Shown here one piece after another: positions 1-11,293 of a DNA stretch of 64,000 nucleotides. The stretch is from Anseranas semipalmata (Eukaryota > Chordata > Aves > Anseriformes > Anseranatidae). Where the stretch lies: the NCBI GenBank assembly GCA_013399115.1, contig VXAA01001880.1:1-64000 (forward strand), given 5' to 3'. The position numbers were made by a program, and so were the translations under genes. Positions within the stretch are counted from its first letter, which is position 1. Every line of letters begins with the position of its first letter. The notes below the pieces were generated by a model that did not search any database, was not told the origin of the DNA, and was given only the letters and a program-made list of their open reading frames with translations.

Positions 1-2237
1 CCTCCCCTGATAGCCAGGGCTGCAGATAAATAACGGAAAGTGGCAGTATCATTTCGTGAAGTTCTTAATTCTGTTTACTATGGAGGAGTTTAGGAAATCT
101 TCCATTTCTGGATATAAAGTCTTCAAGCAATCAAGCTATGCTTACAGTGCAACCAAGCTATTTGAGAGTAAGAAAAATCTCTTTTGTCTTGAAATCCCTT
201 ACAGGAATTTGTGTTTTCCCAAATAAAGTTCTGGGACTTTTGGAGATTCATGGTAATGTCTGCATGCAAGCTATAAATTCCTGAGATCAGAACAGCTCAG
301 CCATTTGGTTCTTACTAATGAGAAACCATTCCATTAAATGAATGACTTTTCATGGTACATATAATAGTGACACATTAATACTATATTTTACTCTCTTTCT
401 AACTGCATGACTCAACTGGCAGAATGACTAGACCTGTTTTTTGACATACATTATAACATTTCTGTTGATTTATGAAGACATATCTGATGAAGATTTCTTA
501 AAATTACCATTATCTTAGTCATCTTTTGACTGTAAATATAGAGATTGATCCTACCAGCAAATTGATGTAATGGGGCTGAGGGAAATTATCTAGGGTTAGA
601 CAATCAAGAGCATATGATTTCTGTTTAAATTCATCACTCAGGTTTCTAAAATAAGAACAGCAAAGCCTGGAACATTTTCTTAAGATAACTAACTCTCTTC
701 TCTAGAAGAGCTCTCTATGTGGAAGACCATAATGGCTATTCCACCTTGTCTACTTTTTTCTTCTATTGAAAAGGACTATACTTTTCTCTAGTAAACATTA
801 AGATTTAGCAGCTGATAGCTGCTGGTACCTGCTGTCTCCTGGGATTTGTATTCACCAGTAGCACTGTGTTCCAGTTTTTTCTCGTCAGACTCCCTCCACT
901 AGACAGTAACATCTACCGCAATAGCTCGAGTAACTCGGGCTCTTTGCATTTGGCTTGAGATTCATAACGGTAAGTTCCCTTTGCACATCTAGAGGGACGA
1001 TGCCCTCACAGAGGTGACAACACAGCGTTATCCAGGTCCGGGCCGATTATGAAACAATTCTTATCATAATTACTCCACCTGCACTTCTTGAGGGGATAAG
1101 ATAGAAGACTCGGGAGTGAAGCTGAGCCTGGGAAGAAGGGAGGGTAGGGGGAAAGTGCTTTTAGTTCTGGTTTTGATTCTCACTATCCTATTCTATTTTT
1201 AATTGGCAATAAGTTAAACTAATTTCCCCAAGTCAGGTTTGTTTTGCCCTTGATGTTAATTTGTGAGTGATCTCTCTGTACTTTTTTCAGTCCATGAGCT
1301 TTTTGTCTTGTTTTCTCCCCTTGTTCTGCAGAGGAGGTGCAATGAGAGAGCAGCTTGGTGGGCACCTCGCAGCCAGTCAAAGTTAATGCACCACAATGAA
1401 GCTTAATGTTTTTGTCTCAGGTATTCATATAGGGATTTGTATTGTGAAATTTTCTACAGAAATTTTCTTTTTTGCTTAAAGTAAATCTTTTCTTTAGATG
1501 TTGTCATAGAAGGTAAAAGCTAAATCAGCTTTTTTCTGAATGTCTTTTCTTCAGTGTTCTGTATATAGCCTGTTAAACAATTACGCATACCATTGCACTT
1601 GGGGGAGGGGTTAACTCTGACTAGTTTCAGTCCTCTGTTGACTCCTTCAAGTTAGAGGGCAGAGAATCACATCTCCTATCTTCTAATTTCAATGGACTTC
1701 CTGTATGCCATTTGAAAGGCTGAAAATTAAAAAAAAAATAAAATCTTTTCCCTTTGCTCTCTGTCTTCAGAGATAAAAAAGCAGTTGTTATTTCACCAGT
1801 CTGACTCTCCTTGGTATAAAGCACACTGGAAATGTATTGGAAACTACTTCTTTACCAAATGCTCCTCTCTGCAAACATTTTCTGAAGGGGGAAAAGAGAA
1901 TTCCAAAGAAGCTGCTGATGCTAAGTTTCTGAAATATTTCTGTAAGCAAAACATCTAAGAATATTACAGCAGTATTTGTTGACTTGAAAGGGAATGTGGA
2001 AAGGAGAGACCACAACAAGCCCCCCAGGCTGGATGTATTATTTTACTAGTGCAGTTCACCTTGGTATGGCTGACACTTTTCAGGGACAACCTGAACACCA
2101 TCCTAAAATAATAATGAATATAAAACAATTTGCATTCACATAGGTAGGGGTGATGTTCTTCAAGTACAACATGACCCACCATGCTTAATAAATCCTAGTA
2201 ATAAATATAAAACAATTTGCACAAATAAATAGTCACA
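1..2237. other. Non-coding AT-rich sequence, no gene seen
   Basis: No open frame here resembles a known protein and none is longer than about 80 codons. Around 830-1150 the composition becomes somewhat richer in G and C, with a few CpG sites, but no promoter, exon or repeat family could be recognised. Near 2117-2134 an 18-base stretch recurs at 2204-2221, just before a CR1 tail. Confidence 0.6.
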
Positions 2238-2290
2238 GTTTGACGAGATGATCTTCGAGGTCTTTTCCAACCTAAATGATTCTATACTCT
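2238..2290 (+). mobile_element. CR1 LINE 3'-end fragment
   Basis: The bases read as the end of a CR1 3' untranslated region: a 'gatgatcttcgaggtc' segment, then 'ttttccaacctaaatgatt', then a decayed start of the 8-bp tail. This is the block that also ends the larger CR1 copy at 21296. Only about 50 bases remain, so it is either an extreme 5' truncation or an old, eroded copy. Confidence 0.78.
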
Positions 2291-4889
2291 GATATTTTGT
2301 TAGTTTCACTCTTCTCAGGCTGCAGATTCCTAGTGAGCTTTATCTTAACTGATTTCAGTGGAACTAGTGGTACAGAAAGATGTTGATACTAGCAAACATT
2401 TGCGGTCTCAAAAGTTTCCATTGTGTTTTGTAGTCTGGACATGTGAGGTTACTTTGCCATTAAAACTCAGCCACCGTCATGAAAAGAAAAAATGAAAGTC
2501 ACCAGCATCGCTTTGAAAAGTACTTTCAACAACCCAAAGTGTTAGATTTCTTCCTTTTGCATGTGGCTGACAAACGCTGCAGAAAGGAGAAATGCAATGG
2601 GACCAGTTTTGAATAGAATAAAAATCAGAGGCTATCTTGCAAAATGACTGTAATGCCTTTTTAGCTGTGCTGTTTATCTGCAAAATCACTGGTAGGAATC
2701 TATCATTGGTCATGGAAGCTGTAATTAAGTGGTGTCTTCTCACTTCATTCTTTTAAGTGGTGGCAGAGTGTGATTCTGTTACTTTCATCACCACTCATTG
2801 ATTTCCTACACTGAAAGCTGTGTCTGGGAGGCTTTCCAGGGAAAACGAAAGGACATTGTCAGGCTGCTTCCAGTAGGTTTTCTGTGTGTGGTAGAACTGG
2901 AAGATATTGCATGGCTGTAAATGAAGGTTTATAACGGAAGCTTCATAGTGTTCCATTTCACAAAATGAGAACCATGCAGGGTACAAAGGAGATCACAGGA
3001 TGATGATAGAAAAAGAACTGTGAATGAATAAAAGAAAGGGAGGTAAAAATAAAATAAGAAATGAGGTTTCTTAAATATGCAAATCTGTCACTTCATCTTT
3101 AAGCTAGGTGCAAAGATTTTGGTTTGCAAATATTTTTCTTAGCTGCAAGTTAGACAGCTTCAGGTTATAGCAGGATATATGGAGCTCTGAGAATCAGATT
3201 ACCTAAAGATTGGTGTATTCTTTGTCAGAATGGAAATCCTTACTGTTGCAAGTGGGCCATATCCTAAGAAACTATATATATATATATATATTTTTTTTTT
3301 TTTCTCTTTGGCAAGCATACTGGACATGTCAGAGGAGGAAGCAATGTATTAGCAAAGGAAGGGAGTGGGTGCGGTGGAGCAGAGTTCAAATCCAAAAATT
3401 CTTTATTAGCACAGTGGCCATTTAGGAAATTCTTTCCTATAAATACACATATCTGGAATGATTTGCCTGTTGCACAGTTGAGAACAACTAACCAGCTATG
3501 CTAAATCACAACAGGGATGGGTGACTTTATACAGCTGTGTCAATTTTCATTATAATCCAGAAGGCTAAAGCTGCCATTACCACAGTTAAAACATTGGCTA
3601 TAAAATCAGCAAACTTGCCATTTATTCATTTTCTCCCCTATTATTCATATTTAATGGGAGACACTTGACTTTAAGACTAAAAAAAATAAAATAAAATTAG
3701 CTGTTCTGAATGACACTCTGCTCTTTCTTCTTAATTTAACTGACTTTATGTTCTCAAGTTCACCACAAATACTGAACTGCATTAGGGATCTAGTGTAGGA
3801 GGATGCTTTTACTGGATTATCTCTAGGTTGAAAAGCAAAGTTCTAACAGAATTTACGTTCCCCCAAAGAGCAGGAATGTGATATTTGTTGAAGAACAGTA
3901 CTTCTGTTGATCCAAAACACGCAAGAAAATGTAATGACCAGCAAAGGTATATTTTCTGGCATTTTTCTCTGTCTATATCTTTTCTCTGTGCTTTGCAAAG
4001 GGTCATCTGATGACCCACTTAGACGCCAACACATCTGTTATTTTTAAAGGGTCTGGCAAATTGACTCAGAAAAAGAAAAGCTATCAAGATCTTCTCCATG
4101 GCAGCAACAGAGTAAAGGCAGGAGAAAACAAAGGTTTTAATTGTTGTTTGGGTGTTGCACAATCTGAAGATTGGGTATACAGAGACAGAGATGTCAATGA
4201 TGAAGTTCTGCCTGCAGAATATTCACCAGACAACTGTGCTCTTTACTCTACACGTATGCACCCTGCTGTACCTCAGACAGGAAAACATCAACATTTTTCT
4301 CTGGCTTTTACTCTAATTTAGGTAGATTGGCTTGTAATTTAGAAACATACCAAGGGCAAAAGTTGGCTGAAGAAAAAGTACTTATTTATTTATTTTTATT
4401 TCTCATGTGGCCTTAATTTTTCATAACCTTAATTCTATTTTATTGCTTGATCTAACTATATGTATAGCTGTGTGTATAACCATGCAAGTTCATGAAGTAG
4501 ACATAGAAAGAATCCAGAAGGTCAGAAATGTCTCTCCTCCCTTCCTCATTGCCTGACACCTATGACCTGTCACTCCCCAGCTCCTTTCTTATCCCTCCTC
4601 TGCTTTCATGAAGGACAATGTGTAGGATTGCGGGTTTTGTCTTTCCACTCCCTGTGGCAAAGGGAAGATCTTGACTGTAGGGCTCAGTCCAGCTGGGTAC
4701 AGGGCATAACAATCTAGCCCTTTGTAGCTGAGAGTGTGAACCAGAGCTTGTCTGTCTGTGATTTCAAATCATTCTGACAAGTGCTTGCTGACTTCTTATT
4801 TGTGGCCTTCCTTGCCTTCTGTCACCAAACCCTTGTAAACAGATTTTAGTCCAGTGTTTGCTAATATCTTCATATCATCTTCTGGACAG
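2291..4889. other. Non-coding sequence with simple repeats, no gene seen
   Basis: Holds an AT dinucleotide run joined to a T run at 3273-3304. A 103-codon ATG-initiated frame at 4010-4321 matches no family I know. At the stop-codon density expected for this composition, about one such frame by chance is likely in a window of this size. The stretch 4530-4780 is slightly richer in G and C without a recognisable feature. Confidence 0.55.
3273..3304. repeat. (TA)n microsatellite fused to poly(T)
   Basis: About nine TA units are followed directly by a run of about 14 T. Such compound tracts are length-unstable and often misassembled. Confidence 0.9.
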
Positions 4890-5100
4890 AATGTTGTGCT
4901 GGAATCAAAGCCAAGAGAGAGACTGAGATGTGTTGATGATGTTTTGGCTGCTCTTCAAGAAAGCACAGATGCTCTGAACACCTTTCTAGAATTCTTAAGT
5001 ACTAAAATGTCCTTTAAAATGTCCATTAAAATTTACAAAGGAAATGGAGAGAGAATGCTTAATATATTTTCTAAACAGGCATGGCTGTACACTGCTAATG
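4890..5100 (+). other. Weak candidate exon (211 bp, open frame)
   Basis: A CAG acceptor ends at 4889, with a possible branch-point-like 'ctaat' about 30 bases upstream. A strong GTAAGC donor begins at 5101. One frame is open across all 211 bases, entering in phase 0 and leaving in phase 1. The first half would be hydrophilic and helix-like (for example ...VDDVLAALQESTDALNTFLE). I do not recognise the protein. Such pseudo-exons are common by chance in vertebrate introns, and the polypyrimidine tract is weak. It could be a decayed exon, an lncRNA exon or nothing. No neighbouring exon was found to support it. Confidence 0.15.
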
Positions 5101-5106
5101 GTAAGC

Positions 5107-6060
5107 TCCTAATATGTTTTGTTTAGCATTCTTGTACATAGAAATGAATATCTTCTCTAACCACTAAAATAGCCTGACTGGCAAAATATATATTCTAAAG
5201 TAACCTGTACAAAAAGAAAAAAATAACCAACCAACCAACCTCTTGCAATATCAGAGGTTATGAATAAATTAATTAATAGAAGCAGAATTTTTTTTTTTTC
5301 CCAGACTATATAATAAAATAAGGAGAGCTCTCAATCAAATCTATTTTTTTTTCTTTTTAAATGTATTTATTTATATTTTATATCCAATAGGAGAAGAAAC
5401 GTCAATCTTTACCTCACAAATGTGAAGGTAACGGGTTCTTTTTAAATTAAAGAAGAATCTACTAGCTTTTGGAAAAAAAAAAAAAAAAGATAGAGGGCTG
5501 AAATCAATCTTATTTAGTAAAGTCTTAAAGAACCACAGAAACCATCTGTCTTTAACTGCTTGTCTGGTAATCACCAAGTAAGAGTCTGTCATTTTAAAAG
5601 TCTTTCACTTTAGATGGAAATGAATTTACAATTAGAAGGTGTTTTAATCATTTATTGCTGTACTTAAACTAAACATGGAAAAACTAGAAAAGATAAAAAT
5701 AACAACTGACCCCAAATCACCATAAGGTCAAACCATACTTGAACCAATTACTCCAAGTTTTTTGTTTGTAAATTGAGAAGACGTAACGAATTACAAGGAA
5801 AAAAAGAAAAGAAAACAAACAAAAAAAGTGATTCTTACTGTAGCTCTGGAGGAAAAAAGAAAAAGAAAAAAACTGAGTCCTAAAAATCTTTCTGAAAATA
5901 GCAATCTCATAAGGTTTTCATTTAGAACGGTAGAAAACATTTAGCAAAAAATACTCACATGCCCAGTTTCACCTGACTCTCCAGATCCTTGCTGTCAGGA
6001 CAGGACGTTTAGTCTTTTTAACACAAAGTCAGGGCCCTGAGTGCACCAACGGGCCTTACC
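5107..6060. other. Non-coding, homopolymer-rich sequence
   Basis: Many A and T runs occur, for example a T run at about 5290 and A runs at about 5474 and 5770-5870. Several could be old retroposon tails, but no body of a retroposon or processed pseudogene was recognised beside them. Confidence 0.55.
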
Positions 6061-6110
6061 AACCCAGTCTCCAGCTGACCTCCAGCTGATCTCCAGCTGG
6101 TCTGCAGCTC
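6061..6110. repeat. Imperfect 11-12 bp tandem repeat
   Basis: About four imperfect copies of a unit close to 'ctccagctgat' follow one another. The copies alternate gacc, gatc and ggtc after 'cagct'. The block lies a few bases upstream of the pentanucleotide array. Confidence 0.75.
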
Positions 6111-6126
6111 TACCACAGCCCTGCTC

Positions 6127-6171
6127 GGCCTGGCCTGGCCTGGCCTGGCCTGGCCTGGCCTGGCCTGGCCT
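6127..6171. repeat. (GGCCT)9 pentanucleotide array
   Basis: Nine perfect GGCCT units, 45 bases, stand out as GC-rich in an AT-rich setting. The array reads open on the minus strand as a Gly-Gln-Ala-Arg-Pro repeat, but this follows from the 5-bp period (15 bases, five codons) and is not evidence of a protein. Confidence 0.95.
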
Positions 6172-7091
6172 CAGCTGATCCCCATCCCCACTGCCCTGAC
6201 CATCCCAGGCCATTTCTAATCTGGTTACTCATCTCGGGCTTGGCTCACATTCCTGCCCATAAAGCCATAGCAGGTGTTTTGGCTCTTAATGTAGGCTGGT
6301 ACCTGGTGCTTCCTGCCTATCTGTATGTTTTATTTCCCAGTAATTCGCTAATGAGTCATTCTGAGCCTCTTCCCTGAGGGATGGATAACCCTCAGAGACA
6401 AATGCATCTGCACTGCAGCTCTTCATCTGTGTCTATAATAAAGCAATGGACAAGGGGTAGCAGGGGAGGCAGGTGGGAGAAAAGGAAGATTTGCATGGAG
6501 TGAGGCAGCATGGGGACATGGTGGGTAAGCCCCTCCCTGCAATTACCTGAGCAATTCCCTGCTTGAGATCCTTTTAGTAGAGTGCCTGGTCAGCATATGT
6601 GCAAGAGGAGGAACTGCTGCATCTGAGCTGTCCATTTTCAGCTATTTCTAGCTGAAAATAATACTACAACTCCCTACTTGTTGTTAGCCCTGGGAACAGG
6701 CTCTGCAACCAAAGCAGAGAAAAAGCCTTGTAGCTAAGTTTAGTTATCTGTGTATCTACATCGGTTAGCAGCCCTGGTGGGTTGGCAGAGAGATGTTTCA
6801 TGTGGCAGAAGCTTCTTGTCTTGTTTAGCAAACTGAATGCGGTCTTACTTTACTTTGTCTGTAGTAACTTTTTTTTCCCTAGCTAACAGCTCTCTATTCT
6901 TCAGACCAGGCTTCTAAAGTCCTGATTCCACAGCTCACTGACAGATAGTCACTTTAGAACTTTAGTAGAACTAAAAGATAGAACTTTAGTTCTTTCAAAA
7001 ACCTTTCAACAGCAAAAATGTGCCCATTTAATTTATGTTTTTATATTCTGGTGGTTTATTATTTTTTTTTGTTTGTTTATTCATTTTGTTT

Positions 7092-7158
7092 TTTTTTCTA
7101 TTCTCACTCTGATCTTACCTGAGGACTAATTATCATAGTACAGGCACCAGGCTGTAGC
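7092..7158 (+). repeat. 67-bp direct repeat, copy 1
   Basis: Matches 7769-7835 at 65 of 67 positions. The two differences are T/C transitions at 7099 and 7131. Flanking sequence on both sides is unrelated between the copies. The repeat is not a known terminal repeat or CR1 part. Confidence 0.9.
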
Positions 7159-7768
7159 TCTTTGAGAAGCTATGGCTGGCAACTTTCAGAGTTATCACCT
7201 TAGGCTTAGAAATGTGAATATAGAATGATGCAGTAAATTGAAGACTCTGTGGCTGCTTGAACAATAATGGTGTAGGTTGTAGCAAAGTCTATTGGCTGCC
7301 ACTTTGATCAGTTGTGGCTGAGCACAGAAGAAATCCAGCTCCTCCTGGGTACGTGTAGCTAAAGAAAACCTGGCTGAGCAGTTTAACTCGAGTAATTTTT
7401 CCTTCTCTCTTTTATCCTAGTTTCTTATTTATTTTCTGACAGGCATCAGCACTCCTGGGAAAACATTCCTTGTATGTAATAAAAATAAGATTACTTTTGT
7501 GTAGCTTTTGATTGCCAATGTTTTTCCAGCTTTCAGAGAGCCCTACTTCCATACCCTTTACAAAGAGGAGTGTGTTATTGTTATGCACTTTGGTTTAACT
7601 CCACGATTTGTGGTATGTTTAGAGTTGTCCTTTGTTAAACGAAATAAAATGAGTGCATGTTTTTAAATTACATTTGTCAGTTGCCAGTAAAACCTATGAA
7701 GAGTGAAAGCCACAGGAAAGAGGTGGCATCAGAATTAGTCATGTAGCTTTTTAACATATTAAAATATG

Positions 7769-7835
7769 TTTTTTCCATTCTCACTCTGATCTTACCTGAG
7801 GACTAATCATCATAGTACAGGCACCAGGCTGTAGC
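7769..7835 (+). repeat. 67-bp direct repeat, copy 2
   Basis: Lies 677 bases downstream of copy 1. Its end can form a short hairpin (CAGGCT/AGCCTG with a GT loop) that copy 1 has lost or never had. Confidence 0.9.
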
Positions 7836-9092
7836 CTGTGAGAGAAATACTTAGATGATATGACTTTTGTTTCTGAAAAATTCCTAAGAAAGTATGATAC
7901 ACAACTCTGGAATAGTTTGTGCTAATAGTACTTCAAATAAAAAATAAACTGAAATTTACTTTAATTAGGAATCAGCAAGTTAGTTCTATAATAGAGGTTT
8001 AGATATCCAAAAGCGATAACATGCACAATCATTTTCATATGTCCATTCTTTAATGGAAGGAACAGAACTTCTGTTTCCCATAACAAAATGTAGTCATGTT
8101 ACTGGTTTATTATTGACCACTCACATACTGACAGCAAATGCTACTGTTTATCATGTGGTTATGTGATCCACAGGAAGACCTTAATATGAAATAATCCATG
8201 ACACTGCAACAAGACTGTGATTAATCTAGGTCAACTCCCTGAGCTAAATGAGAAAGTCTTTAAAAAAAAAAAAAAAAGCATGAATAGTTATTCATTAAAC
8301 ATAAATATTCATAACAATATAGAGGCACAGATCATTGCACATTAGTTATACTTCTGCTGCTAAAATCTTCACAATAGTTAAACAGGCTTCAGGGGAAGAG
8401 TAAGACATTGCAAGACATGTTCCATTGTTCTGCGGTAGGAAGGGGCATAAGAATATAGTTTGAAGGATTTTTCAAAGATCCACCAGGAAGCACCAGTTTA
8501 TTGAGACTGAAAATGTTCTTGTGAATCTATTAATTTTGATGTTACTTTCTCAGAATTTCAGTCATCAGTAGGAATTGGTTTGAGCTGGCTCTAATCCAAG
8601 ACCATAATAAGTAGTAACTCAGTATTTAGGTTATCTGAGACAGGGAAGCCATTTTTTTCACAACACTGCTTTGCTTAACTCAGAAGAAATCTTAAATCTG
8701 TGTGTCTCTGGCTATAAATCCAATTCTAGAAATAAAGAAATTCACAGCTAAATTATTTGAAGTCAAACATTTTAATTGCATTCTCATGAGAATTGTATAT
8801 GATTGTTTCAATAACTTCCCATATAGTATACAGTCCATTCAGTTGCTGGATACAAGTTTCAAAATCATTTCCCATGCTTCAGCAAAGTTCACTAAAAATA
8901 CAGACTTAGCTGTAAGTGACCCAGGGGATTAATGATGATCTGCCTATTCTGTTTGTCCTCTTCAATCCTCATGGAAGCCCTTGGCACTTTAGCATATTAA
9001 TATTTACCAAATGGAAAAGCCTAACCATCTCTTAAGGCAAATGTGCAGCTACTAATTGGAAATGCAAACTATTTTGGATCTTATTATAATTG

Positions 9093-9132
9093 GATCAGTA
9101 GACGTTTGATTAGATCAGTAGAAGTTTGCAAG
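9093..9132 (+). repeat. 20-bp imperfect tandem duplication
   Basis: Two adjacent 20-base units both begin 'gatcagtaga' and differ at a few later positions. It looks like a small local duplication that has since diverged. Confidence 0.7.
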
Positions 9133-11267
9133 TACCACAGAATGGAGCTATGGGTTTTATATTTGTTATGAGAAAGTTGTATTCCTTGGCATCTTCAGGA
9201 AGTTATTCAGAACATTTGGTCCTCTTAACTTTGCTGAGGAAATGGACTTAACTTTCAGAATGTTGTCTGCAAGAAAAATTGAAACTCTGCTGAGTTCTAC
9301 ATGTACAGAAAGCTTTTTTTTTTTCAAAGTGCTGCATCTATTAGTCATCCAACTGCCAGTAAAAAAACAGATTAACATGACATTAGGAATACAAAACCAG
9401 CTAGCTATAATAAAACTGGAGACAATGAAACACACATCCATCAATTCCTCGGTAATACTGTTATGATTAATAACGTCAACAATGAATAAACTATTTCATA
9501 GAGAATGTCTCCTAACAAGGTTGTCTCAGTATATATCTGAGCTCAGAGAGGAGTTCACTAAGGAGTTTTTCTATTTCCAGTTCTGAGGAATCTGTCATTC
9601 ATTTCTGGCTGCTCTATGCTACAGTGTAGCCTGCAAAATATGCAGAGAACCTCACCCTGGACAGAAAAAACAATCAATCAATCAGTCAATATGCTAGTTT
9701 TGATACTGCACAATCAATCTGTGACCTACTAAAATGACCAGAGTTTTAATACACGTTCTTGCAGCATGAAGGTACTCAGCATCAATAGTAAAATGTTTCA
9801 ACTCATGCTGTTGTAATGTCAGCTATGATTTCCAGCTACAGAAAAAATTGATGGCATCTTTAAGGAAATTAATAACTTAAATAAATTGTTAAGGAGTGTC
9901 CAAAAAAACTCATTAAACTACATGGAATTTATCATAAGGACTAGTCTTTTTCCTCAATGAAAGCCCTTGCCCTGATGTATAAATTAGTCCTTTGTCAAGC
10001 TATAAAATCTATATATAATGAGAAAAATCCTAAGAAAAGTTCTGACCAATAAGTAACATTGGATCTTTGGCCCTTACTTTACAAAACTACAGTTCATGAT
10101 ACCTGTTTTTCTCCCATTTCTGAAATGCATTTCAGTATTGTAAAGAATACCTTTTCTCATACATTCTTGCTTCATTAAATAAATGTAAAGCAGTTACTTC
10201 TTTGTTTCCCCAGAATTAACACATTTGTCATGGTATTTTATTTAGCCAGCTTAACACTCTGTCATAAATAAATGAATACAGGAAAAAAAAAAAAAGTAAG
10301 AAATTGCTCTTTTTGTCTTCTCACACCGTGCGAACAGAGTGGAGCTTATTGTTATCTACACCACTGACTTCTTTCTGGTGTTCATTACATTTGAAGCACT
10401 TTTTTTTTTTTTTTTCCCCCAGCTTTTCCTCAGTATTCCAAGCTCAGTTCAAACAACACTTCTCTGTGCAGATATATTTGGAAAGTGCCTAGATTGAACA
10501 GCAGAGTGGGTGGACTAATACTACTGAAAATCATTGCCTGAACTGATCCTGTCATTTTAGTCTGCTTCATGATTAAATTCAGAATGAAGAAGACCCTCAA
10601 AGCCAAGCATGTTGTAGAGGAAAAAAAAAAAAAAAACGTTTGGAGGAAAGTGCCCACAGTGTTTAAAGACTAACAAGTAAAATATATCTATGAAGTCTGG
10701 GTCACAGCCAAGGGTCTAGTCAACTTTTATATACTTCTGAGATCAATTTTATACATTTTGTGAACCCAGGACTATTTCTTGCAACATACATGACTAATAC
10801 TTGTTTAGGACAACCTGCCTGTCATATGTATGTGATATGTAGGGGCATGAGGTACATGTTTCAAAGGACAAGTATACTGTATTAAAAATAAATAAATAAA
10901 TAACGCAATCCTAGACATAGGGAATTTCACTTCTAGTTGACTATTGTAATCCCTAGGCTACAGAGTTAGGGTCCCTCTTCTGCTTTTTCGCTCAGAATAC
11001 TGAATTTTGAATCATACACAGTCTCGTAGAGCTTAACTGAGAGCAGTGGAAAATATCCTGAAGTATGCAATACATTGTTTTTTAGAACATCCGTCAAGGA
11101 AACAAGTGATCTAACTTTCCTTTCAGACTGTGGCCAGAACTTGGTCTTGAAATGCTCTGATCATGAGGTTACCGTAGACAAGAGAAGGGCACTGCTTGCT
11201 TTGTGCTAAAGTAAAATGATTACAGGCAGGCTTGCTTATCTAAAGGAAAGGCTTAGCTGCTCTATAT
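9133..11267. other. Non-coding sequence with short simple repeats
   Basis: Contains a (CAAT)n tract at 9671-9690, T runs near 9307 and 10400, an A run near 10620 and an AAAT-type tract near 10885-10903. The small open frames here owe part of their length to these runs and show no family resemblance. Confidence 0.55.
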
Positions 11268-11293
11268 CTATATAGATATATATATCTATATAG
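11268..11293. repeat. 26-bp perfect AT-rich palindrome
   Basis: The half-site 'ctatatagatata' is followed directly by its exact reverse complement, with no spacer. It is built from TATA/CTATAG-type units, so slippage in a TA-rich tract could have made it. It could extrude as a cruciform. Confidence 0.95.

Larger units (their letters stand above)
6172..9092. other. Non-coding sequence, no gene seen
   Basis: Up to about 6500 the sequence is moderately GC-rich and might be an old, unrecognised insertion. Beyond that it is ordinary AT-rich DNA holding the two copies of a 67-bp direct repeat (7092-7158 and 7769-7835), a small inverted repeat at 6967-6993 and an A run near 8263. Confidence 0.55.

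Noticed and set aside
4010..4321. 103-codon ATG frame
   Set aside because: About one such frame is expected by chance at this composition and window size. No family resemblance or splice context is seen.
5995..6213. Minus-strand frame with a Gly-Gln-Ala-Arg-Pro repeat
   Set aside because: The protein repeat is a trivial result of the (GGCCT)9 array.
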